From Bacillota bacterium (GTDB lineage: Bacteria; Bacillota; Clostridia; Lachnospirales; Bianqueaceae), in the NCBI GenBank assembly GCA_017474705.1, contig JAFVHC010000185.1, positions 1 to 5,707 of the forward strand: a DNA stretch of 5,707 bases, in the 5' to 3' direction. Numbering within the stretch: position 1 is the first letter of the stretch; every line of letters begins with the position of its first letter. Shown piece after piece: positions 1-4,824 of the stretch. Under the pieces are notes generated by a model. That model did no database searches, was not told the DNA's origin, and saw only the letters and a program-made list of their open reading frames with translations. A program made the translations under genes and the position numbers.

Positions 1-66
1 CTTTACTAAAAGTAATGGATGCCTCAACACGGGGTTTATTTATATCAAAACATGCTTAGCTGCAAT

Positions 67-735
67 TTATGGAGCGACATCGGTCGTAGGCAGTTTGTTA
101 AGATACTCTTCCAGCGTGATGCCTTTTTCCATGATCTCTTTTGCGATGGCAGGATCACCGACATAGCGGATATGCCAAGGTTCGTAGTTATATCCGGTAA
201 CGGCTTCCTTTCCTTCAAGATAGCGGAGGATGAAGCCATATTCGGGCAGTTTTTCATGGATCTTGGCCCAGACTTCAGGGTACTGTACCATGTCCTCGTT
301 CTCATAGACGTCTTCACCATCGATATTCAGATAGAGATCCAGGGCCAGACCGGTATGATGCTCCGAAAAACCGGGCACGGCCACATATTGTTTGACGTAA
401 TCTGCACCATATTTCTCGGTAAAATCCTTCACGATCCGTTCTTGTTCGGCAACACTGCGGTACGCGGAATCCAGATCTACATGGACATCCTCTTTTTCCA
501 ACGCATCATGCAATTTCTGGTAGGCTTCAAAAGCTTCTTTCTCGGTTTCTACGTCCCAGCCCTGGGAGTCCACATACTTGACGATCGTGATCTCGCTCTC
601 CCATGTATCCGGGAGTTTGTTCTCTTTATTGACCAGAACCAGATAATCGATGCCCTTGGCATCATCCTTTTTACCGCATCCCACAACACATACCACCAAC
701 AAACAAATCAACAAAACACAGAACAACCTTTTCAT
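67..735 (-). CDS. Lipoprotein D-alanyl-D-alanine carboxypeptidase, M15B (VanY/DdcY-like) family
   Basis: The 222-residue product is a probable zinc D,D-carboxypeptidase that trims the terminal D-Ala from peptidoglycan stem peptides on the outer face of the membrane. Residues 1-19 form a lipoprotein signal peptide (MKR then a hydrophobic stretch) ending in a VVGC lipobox, so Cys20 should be lipidated. The M15 signature is intact: an SAYRS motif at 90-94; SEHHTGLALD at 124-133, giving zinc ligands His126 and Asp133; and EPWHIRYVG at 185-193, giving catalytic Glu185 and the third ligand His188. The length is normal for a lipid-anchored M15B enzyme. The start is supported by AGGAAGGA at 745-752, 9 nt before the ATG. 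The gene lies downstream of tyrS on the same strand, separated by 203 bp containing an inverted-repeat element. No strong promoter of its own was found. The family call is firm. Whether the substrate is D-Ala-D-Ala or another stem peptide cannot be read from sequence, and no van genes are nearby to suggest glycopeptide resistance. Confidence 0.9.
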   Translation of the reverse strand: MKRLFCVLLICLLVVCVVGCGKKDDAKGIDYLVLVNKENKLPDTWESEITIVKYVDSQGWDVETEKEAFEAYQKLHDALEKEDVHVDLDSAYRSVAEQERIVKDFTEKYGADYVKQYVAVPGFSEHHTGLALDLYLNIDGEDVYENEDMVQYPEVWAKIHEKLPEYGFILRYLEGKEAVTGYNYEPWHIRYVGDPAIAKEIMEKGITLEEYLNKLPTTDVAP

Positions 736-764
736 AAAATGGAATCCTTCCTAAAAAACATAAA

Positions 765-776
765 ATGATCGATCAT
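765..776. repeat. 12-bp perfect palindrome upstream of the peptidase gene
   Basis: ATGATCGATCAT is a perfect 12-bp palindrome about 30 bp upstream of the carboxypeptidase start and just outside its ribosome binding site. It could be an operator half-site pair, but GATC-rich palindromes are common by chance and no clear -35/-10 pair accompanies it. What is seen is only the symmetry; a regulatory role is a guess. Confidence 0.3.
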
Positions 777-817
777 CAGTAAAAGGAAAGCATGAAGTTG
801 CCTTAGGATCATATAAC

Positions 818-933
818 ATAGAGCCCCCAATATCCTGCGTGCGCATTTTGAGCACGTAGTGCGAAGTAAGCGCACAAAGGATATTGGGGACTTTGCGCGA
901 AGTAAGCGCACAACGGATCTTAGGGGACTCTAT
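818..933. repeat. Small inverted-repeat element (MITE-like) with internal direct duplication
   Basis: The outer ends are inverted copies of each other: ATAGAGCCCC from 818 and GGGGACTCTAT ending at 933. The similarity continues inward to GCGC at 844 and 906-909. Inside, a 32-33 bp block is directly repeated (861-892 and 897-929), with 17 identical bases (861-877 and 897-913). The left arm (822-844) pairs best with the first copy (870-892), at 20 of 23 positions, around a 25-nt loop that holds a smaller hairpin (852-862). Each copy also has its own 5-bp hairpin around AAGTAA. If the ends are taken as 821 and 930, the element is flanked by TA on both sides, as in IS630/mariner-type insertions. 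No transposase is present. It lies between tyrS and the peptidase gene. It could act as a terminator or RNA-stabilising hairpin, although no T-run follows the stem on either strand. Confidence 0.7.
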
Positions 934-938
934 ATATA

Positions 939-2159
939 TTACCCTAAAAGGACATTCATATACTTCTTTTTCCCTCTTCTGAGCATGATGCCCTGAGCCA
1001 GCTGATCCTTGGTGAAAGTCTGATCGAAGCTGGCGATCTTGGCATCGTCAGCGGAAAGACCGCCTTGCTGGATCGCGCGGCGTCCATCGGAACGGGACTC
1101 GATCAGGCCGGCTTTCTGGAAGAGAGTGATGACATCGATCGCACCGTCGTTCAGATCTTCATCGGTCAGAGTGGTGGTCGGTGTATCAGCGGAGGGACCG
1201 CCGCCGAAAAGCGCACGGGCACTGTCCTGAGCCTTCCTGGCTTCTTCTTCGCCATGGACCAGCTTGGTCAGTTCGAAGGCCAGGATCTCTTTGGCAGTAT
1301 TGAGCTGAGAACCTTCCCACTGATCCATCTCATCGATCTGTTCCAGCGGAAGGAAGGTGAGCATGCGCAGACACTTGAGCACGTCGGCATCTGCCACATT
1401 GCGCCAGTACTGGTAGAAATCGTACGGAGACGTCTTCTTGGGATCCAGCCAGACGGCACCGCCGACGGTCTTGCCCATCTTCTTGCCCTCGGAGTTGAGC
1501 AGCAGGACCTGGGTCATGGCGTCGGCATCTCCACCGATCTTACGGCGGATCAATTCGGTACCGGCCAGCATGTTGCTCCACTGGTCGTCGCCGCCTAACT
1601 CCAGGTTGCAGCCATATTCCGTGTAAAGCTTGTAGAAATCATAGGCCTGCATGATCATGTAGTTGAACTCGATGAAGGTCAGACCTTTCTCCCAACGTTG
1701 TTTGTAGCACTCAGCCGCCAGCATACGGTTGACGGTGAAATGCGGTCCGACTTCACGCAGCAGCTCGACATAGTTCAGATCGAGCAGCCAGTCGGCGTTG
1801 TTGACCATCAGGGCCTTGCCGTCGGAGAAATCGATGAAACGGCTCATCTGCTCCTTGAAGCAGTCGATGTTGTGCTGGATCTGTTCTTTGGTCAGCATCT
1901 GGCGCATGTCGGTCTTGCCGGAAGGGTCGCCGATCATACCGGTGCCACCGCCGAGCAGAGCGATCGGCTTATTGCCGGCTTCCTGCAAACGCTTCATCAA
2001 GCAGAGCGCCATGAAGTGACCGACGTGCAGACTGTCGGCCGTCGGGTCGAAACCGATGTAAAAGACCGCTTTACCGTTGTTGACCAGATCGCGGATGCGC
2101 GGCTCATCGGTGACCTGTGCGATCAGACCTCTTGCCTGCAGTTCCTCATAGATACCCAT
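939..2159 (-). CDS. tyrS: Tyrosyl-tRNA synthetase
   Basis: The 406-residue cytoplasmic class I aminoacyl-tRNA synthetase activates tyrosine with ATP and charges tRNA-Tyr. The N-terminal Rossmann domain carries Tyr34, the FDPTADSLHVGH segment with the HIGH motif as HVGH at 45-48, and GDPSGK at 77-82. QAYDF at 171-175 belongs to the tyrosine pocket. The KMSKS loop appears as KMGKT at 227-231. An S4-type RNA-binding domain fills roughly residues 343-406 and ends in RRGKKKY. Length and motif order match the TyrS form typified by Geobacillus stearothermophilus. A longer in-frame reading from 2210 exists, but only the ATG at 2157-2159 has a proper Shine-Dalgarno site (2166-2173, 6 nt away), and the MGIYEELQARG start matches the family's N-terminus. 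Expression is evidently controlled by the tyrosine T-box leader upstream (2294-2617), so uncharged tRNA-Tyr should raise transcription. Confidence 0.97.
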   Translation of the reverse strand: MGIYEELQARGLIAQVTDEPRIRDLVNNGKAVFYIGFDPTADSLHVGHFMALCLMKRLQEAGNKPIALLGGGTGMIGDPSGKTDMRQMLTKEQIQHNIDCFKEQMSRFIDFSDGKALMVNNADWLLDLNYVELLREVGPHFTVNRMLAAECYKQRWEKGLTFIEFNYMIMQAYDFYKLYTEYGCNLELGGDDQWSNMLAGTELIRRKIGGDADAMTQVLLLNSEGKKMGKTVGGAVWLDPKKTSPYDFYQYWRNVADADVLKCLRMLTFLPLEQIDEMDQWEGSQLNTAKEILAFELTKLVHGEEEARKAQDSARALFGGGPSADTPTTTLTDEDLNDGAIDVITLFQKAGLIESRSDGRRAIQQGGLSADDAKIASFDQTFTKDQLAQGIMLRRGKKKYMNVLLG

Positions 2160-2165
2160 AAATAA

Positions 2166-2173
2166 TCCTCCTT
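2166..2173 (-). promoter_or_regulatory. Ribosome binding site that sets the tyrS start
   Basis: On the minus strand AAGGAGGA lies 6 nt before the ATG at 2157-2159. The alternative in-frame ATG at 2210 has no such site, and a second in-frame ATG at about 2175 overlaps this site. This supports the 406-residue product. Confidence 0.88.
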
Positions 2174-2179
2174 GCATTA

Positions 2180-2255
2180 GCCTGCGAAATCGCCGCAGGC
2201 GATTTGTCATGCGCCACGAGAATCATCTTTGTACAAGAATCAGAAGGCGCATGAC
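2180..2255 (-). repeat. Inverted repeats in the tyrS leader between the T-box terminator and the start codon
   Basis: Three stems can be drawn. A perfect 10-bp inverted repeat (2206-2215 with 2246-2255, GTCATGCGCC on the transcript) encloses a 30-nt loop. Next to it are two mutually exclusive hairpins: an 8-bp stem with a 3-nt loop (2187-2194 with 2198-2205) and a 7-bp stem with a 7-nt loop (2180-2186 with 2194-2200). They share bases, so only one can form at a time. The last stem ends 6 nt before the tyrS Shine-Dalgarno site. A minus-strand AAGGAGG at 2257-2263 sits at the outer edge of the 10-bp repeat. The symmetry is plain; a role in translation or RNA processing is inferred. Confidence 0.6.
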
Positions 2256-2293
2256 CTCCTTAGGGAATGTTTTTTCTGTGCGGCTGTCGTTTC

Positions 2294-2330
2294 AAAATAT
2301 AAAAGCTCCCGATCCTCATAAGGACGGGAG
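2294..2330 (-). terminator. Rho-independent terminator of the tyrS T-box
   Basis: On the minus strand CTCCCG and TCCT pair with AGGA and CGGGAG around a TATG loop, with one bulged T (2330-2306). The tract CTTTTATATTTT follows (2305-2294). The 5' arm bases at 2326-2320 (CGTCCTT) are also needed by the antiterminator, so terminator and antiterminator exclude each other. Confidence 0.93.
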
Positions 2331-2354
2331 CATAATGCCTCGTGGTACCACCTT
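2320..2354 (-). promoter_or_regulatory. T-box antiterminator
   Basis: AAGG (2354-2351) pairs with CCTT (2323-2320), and ACG (2343-2341) pairs with CGT (2326-2324). The 7-nt TGGTACC bulge carries the tRNA-acceptor-binding UGGU. This is the standard antiterminator fold, expected to be stabilised when uncharged tRNA-Tyr is bound. Confidence 0.88.
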
Positions 2355-2623
2355 GTGTTTACAGACAGCTCGCGCTGCCTGCCTCTTCGAATACAATGAT
2401 CATATTCTATCACGATAACGGGTGAGCCCCTTGAAAGGGGAGGATCCGTCGCAGCCTACTGGCGCGAAAAACCGCGCGTTCGGTGCGAAGCTCTAAGATG
2501 TATTCCTGGTACAGTTTTATCATGGGCCTCTCATCGACCGGCGCCTTTCTGTATGAACCGCTGTACAGTACTTGTTCTTTTCACTGCTTTTGAAACGTAT
2601 TTAGTTATACACAGAACATTCTT

Positions 2624-2651
2624 ATTTTAACATAATTTGCGGGATTGTCAA
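2624..2651 (-). promoter_or_regulatory. Promoter of the tyrS T-box transcript
   Basis: The minus strand carries a consensus -35 TTGACA (2651-2646), a 16-nt spacer and a -10 TAAAAT (2629-2624). This places the start of transcription near 2617, shortly before T-box Stem I. Its -35 overlaps the -35 of the divergent promoter by all but one base. Confidence 0.8.
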
Positions 2652-2673
2652 TAGAGTAAACCTGCGGTATAAT
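2645..2673 (+). promoter_or_regulatory. Promoter of the MFS/ABC transporter operon
   Basis: TTGTCA (2645-2650), a 17-nt spacer and a perfect TATAAT (2668-2673) form a near-consensus housekeeping promoter. Transcription would begin near 2680, leaving an untranslated leader of only about 30 nt. The heptamer TTGTCAA reads TTGACAA on the other strand, which is why it can serve both directions. Confidence 0.82.
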
Positions 2674-2690
2674 GGATATGATCATTTATA

Positions 2691-2712
2691 TTGGAGTATT
2701 ATGTTTTTATGA
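2691..2712 (+). promoter_or_regulatory. Translation start region of the MFS gene with a 3-codon mini-ORF
   Basis: GGAG at 2693-2696 is the only Shine-Dalgarno-like sequence. It is 4 nt from an out-of-frame ATG at 2701 that encodes only Met-Phe-Leu before a TGA at 2710-2712. That TGA overlaps the ATG at 2709-2711 as ATGA. The MFS frame also has a TTG at 2691, but it overlaps GGAG and so cannot use it. The ATG at 2709 is preferred, 12 nt from GGAG, possibly helped by re-initiation after the mini-ORF. Confidence 0.5.
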
Positions 2713-3902
2713 AAAAACTAACGCATTATAAGCATACGCTCCGTGCTTGTTATATATCCTACATGTCACATGCGGTGGTCAATAATTTCATATCACTGCT
2801 GTCCGTCATGTTCTATACGCAGTACGGGATATCGCTGCAGAAGCTGGGCCTTCTGGCCACGATCAACTTTGTTGTCCAGCTGTGCATGGATCTGTTGATC
2901 GCCAATATCGGTGACAGAGTGGGGTATCGGCCTCTGGTCATCATCTCCCATCTGCTCATGGGTGTGGGGCTTTTGATGCTGCCTGTGCTGCCGGGTGTTT
3001 TCGCGGATCCATACATTGGACTTGTCCTGGCAATACTCTTATATGCCACGGGCGGCGGCATCATCGAAGTATTGATCAGCCCGATCGTGGAAGCTTGTCC
3101 CACCGATCAGAAAAGTGGCAATATGAGTCTGCTGCATTCATTTTACTGCTGGGGACATGTGCTCATGGTCCTGATCTCGACCGCTTTCTTCGCGCTGTTC
3201 GGTATCGGTAGCTGGAAGATCCTTTCCTGCCTGTGGGCGCTGGTCCCCTTGTGCAACGTGCTGTATTTCAGCATCGTGCCCATCGGCCGTCTTACAGAGG
3301 AAGGGCAGGGGCATTCCATCGGCACCTTGTTCAAAAACAAGCTGTTCTGGCTGTTCTTCTTCCTGATGCTGGCGGCCGGTGCTTCCGAGATGGGGATGAG
3401 CCAGTGGTCATCGGCGTTTGCGGAGTCCGGTCTTAAAGTCACGAAATCCGTCGGAGATCTTTTGGGACCCTGCCTGTTCGCCATCCTGATGGGCTCGTCC
3501 CGTGTCATCTATGCGAAGCTTTCCAAATATATTTCTCTGAAGATCTATCTGTTGGGCAGCTGCCTGCTTTGCATCGTCACATATTTGATCGCGGTCTTTG
3601 CGCGGGTCCCCGTCTTAGCCTTGATGGGCTGCGCGTGCACAGGCTTTGCGGTCGGTATCATGTGGCCGGGCACGCTCAGCCTCTCATCCGCCGCCATACC
3701 CATGGGCGGAACAGCAATGTTTGCTTTCCTGGCGCTGGCCGGCGACATTGGCTGTGCACTTGCCCCGGGATATATTGGTATCATTTCCGGCCTGTTCCAT
3801 GATCGGCTCGATATGGGGATCCTATGCGCGATCCTGTTCCCGGCCGTCATGGTCCTTGGTGTTTTGATCCTTATGCGAAGAAAAGGAATAACTCATGAGT
3901 AA
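2709..3902 (+). CDS. Major facilitator superfamily permease, possibly sugar-type (FucP-like)
   Basis: This is a 397-residue integral membrane transporter with about 12 hydrophobic helices in two halves, joined by a polar loop at about 190-212. GDRVGYRP at 68-75, between helices 2 and 3, is the MFS motif A position, and a weaker equivalent (SSRVIYAKLSKY) lies at 263-274 in the second half. A glutamate in helix 4 (GGGIIEVLISP, Glu120) and a LLHSFYCWG stretch starting helix 5 (141-149) resemble the fucose/glucose-type permeases of the superfamily; this subfamily call is inferred and the substrate is unknown. Drug export is the main alternative. The gene is first in a tight plus-strand operon, and its last 8 nt overlap the start of the ABC ATPase gene. 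It is transcribed from TTGTCA/TATAAT at 2645-2673. No regulator gene is visible beside it. The start at 2709 is preferred over TTG 2691, which would add six residues. Confidence 0.87.
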   Translation: MKKLTHYKHTLRACYISYMSHAVVNNFISLLSVMFYTQYGISLQKLGLLATINFVVQLCMDLLIANIGDRVGYRPLVIISHLLMGVGLLMLPVLPGVFADPYIGLVLAILLYATGGGIIEVLISPIVEACPTDQKSGNMSLLHSFYCWGHVLMVLISTAFFALFGIGSWKILSCLWALVPLCNVLYFSIVPIGRLTEEGQGHSIGTLFKNKLFWLFFFLMLAAGASEMGMSQWSSAFAESGLKVTKSVGDLLGPCLFAILMGSSRVIYAKLSKYISLKIYLLGSCLLCIVTYLIAVFARVPVLALMGCACTGFAVGIMWPGTLSLSSAAIPMGGTAMFAFLALAGDIGCALAPGYIGIISGLFHDRLDMGILCAILFPAVMVLGVLILMRRKGITHE

Positions 3903-4824
3903 AGAAAATGAAGTCATCCTCGAACTGGATAACGTCTTCCGCGCGCACGGAGGACGCCGGCAGGTCGATCATTGCTCCTGCACGCTGTACGCAGGGGAGA
4001 TCGTTGGCCTTGTCGGGCCGAACAGCGCCGGTAAGACCATGCTCATCCGGATGATCCTGCGGCATATGCGCACGCCGGAAGGTACGATCCGCATCTGCGG
4101 AGAGGATATCGAGAAGCGCGGCATCCACTCTAAAGGACGTGTCAGCGCTGTGCTGGAGAATCCTTCCAATTATCGGTATATGACCGGGCTGGATCATCTT
4201 AAGATGACCGCACGGCCCTATAAAGACATTACGATCGACACGATCCGTGAAGTCGTGGACCGGACAGGATTGAAAAGCTGCATCCGTGACAAAGTCTCGA
4301 CCTATTCCAGCCGGCAGCGATATATGCTGTCCGTGGCTCAGGCACTGGTCACGCGTCCCGCGCTGCTGCTGTTGGACGAGCCGACAGATGATCTGGATCC
4401 TGTAGGGATCAAAGCATTGAAAGAACTGCTGAAAGAAGAAGCGGCCAGAGGTGCCTGTGTTGTGGTCTCCAGCCACATCCTGTCAGAGATGGACGCCTTT
4501 TGCACCAGGATCATCATCATGAAGGACGGTCGTTTCATCTCCGACTTGAGTTCTCATGAGCTGCTGGATCCCAATCGTGTCCGTGTGCGGATCCGCGTGG
4601 GACAGCCCGAACATGCTTTTGAAGTTCTGGAGGCTTTGTTTGATGATGCAACGGTCCGTGTCGATGACGATGAACTGATCGTGACCGGAGAGAATCTGCA
4701 GGTCCCGCAGATGAATCGTACGCTGATCTTCAATGACGTCGACGTCTATGAGATCGCTGTCAACCGCGAGCCTTTGGAAGAGTACTTTATGGAATTGATG
4801 CAGGAGGAGGAAGACCATGGGTGA
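3895..4824 (+). CDS. ABC transporter ATP-binding subunit, BcrA/CcmA-like
   Basis: This 309-residue cytoplasmic ATPase would energise the membrane protein encoded next. Walker A is GPNSAGKT at 41-48. The Q-loop position reads ENP with Glu88, as in many BcrA-like proteins. Walker B with the catalytic glutamate is LLLLDEP (157-163, Glu162). The D-loop region reads TDDLDP, and the switch histidine is SSH at 192-194 (His194). The signature motif is strongly altered: YSSRQ at 137-141 where LSGGQ or YSLGMKQ would be expected, so the usual glycine is missing. Residues from about 225 form the C-terminal domain common in BcrA-like subunits. The ATG overlaps the MFS stop by 8 nt and has AAAAGGA 7 nt upstream; its own stop overlaps the next ATG by 8 nt, near AGGAGGAGG. 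This implies coupled translation and a complex with the downstream subunit. The substrate cannot be inferred; peptide or antibiotic export is typical of relatives. Confidence 0.92.
   Translation: MSKENEVILELDNVFRAHGGRRQVDHCSCTLYAGEIVGLVGPNSAGKTMLIRMILRHMRTPEGTIRICGEDIEKRGIHSKGRVSAVLENPSNYRYMTGLDHLKMTARPYKDITIDTIREVVDRTGLKSCIRDKVSTYSSRQRYMLSVAQALVTRPALLLLDEPTDDLDPVGIKALKELLKEEAARGACVVVSSHILSEMDAFCTRIIIMKDGRFISDLSSHELLDPNRVRVRIRVGQPEHAFEVLEALFDDATVRVDDDELIVTGENLQVPQMNRTLIFNDVDVYEIAVNREPLEEYFMELMQEEEDHG

Larger units (their letters stand above)
2294..2617 (-). promoter_or_regulatory. Tyrosine-specific T-box riboswitch leader
   Basis: This is the tRNA-sensing leader of tyrS. Read on the minus strand, Stem I spans about 2590-2488. 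Its base pairs AAGC (2589-2586) with GCTT (2491-2488). Above that are a kink-turn-like AGTGA/AGA pair, then AAGA with TCTT, then an AAGTA / GGAATAC internal loop, then GTACAG with CTGTAC. The specifier loop reads GGAATACATC at 2506-2497 with UAC (Tyr) at 2502-2500. A GC-rich Stem II region (about 2487-2445) follows. An 8-bp Stem III with a GCGA loop lies at 2381-2362. The T-box motif AAGGTGGTACCACG is at 2354-2341; its UGGU bulge would pair with the ACCA end of uncharged tRNA-Tyr, and the last U suits discriminator A. The antiterminator competes with the terminator at 2330-2294. The 5' end at about 2617 is estimated from the promoter. Motif identity is strong, and the tyrosine assignment agrees with the downstream gene. 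Confidence 0.95.

Noticed and set aside
1..66. Possible terminator or gene end downstream of the peptidase gene.
   Set aside because: No GC-rich stem followed by a T-run is visible on the minus strand and no reading frame with start signals is present.
19..768. Long plus-strand open frame of 249 codons opposite the peptidase gene.
   Set aside because: It is antisense to an M15B enzyme with lipobox and complete catalytic motifs, has no ribosome binding site, and its translation shows no recognisable domain.
1065..1598. Plus-strand open frame of 177 codons inside tyrS.
   Set aside because: It lies wholly antisense to conserved tyrS sequence and has no start signals or family features.
2160..2210. 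An extended tyrS start at 2210 adding 17 residues.
   Set aside because: No Shine-Dalgarno site precedes 2210, the added residues overlap leader hairpins and the true ribosome binding site, and the family N-terminus begins at MGIYEEL.
2224..2253. A 9-codon leader peptide gene on the minus strand (MRLLILVQR).
   Set aside because: The AAGGAGG in front of it is only 2 nt from the ATG, it has no tyrosine codons, and nothing else supports translation; kept only as part of the leader finding.
2209..2418. Plus-strand open frame of 69 codons upstream of tyrS.
   Set aside because: It is the complement of the T-box terminator, antiterminator and Stem III, which explain the sequence fully.
3871..4476. 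Minus-strand open frame of 201 codons across the ABC ATPase gene.
   Set aside because: It is the complement of Walker A, signature and Walker B coding sequence, with no ribosome binding site of its own.
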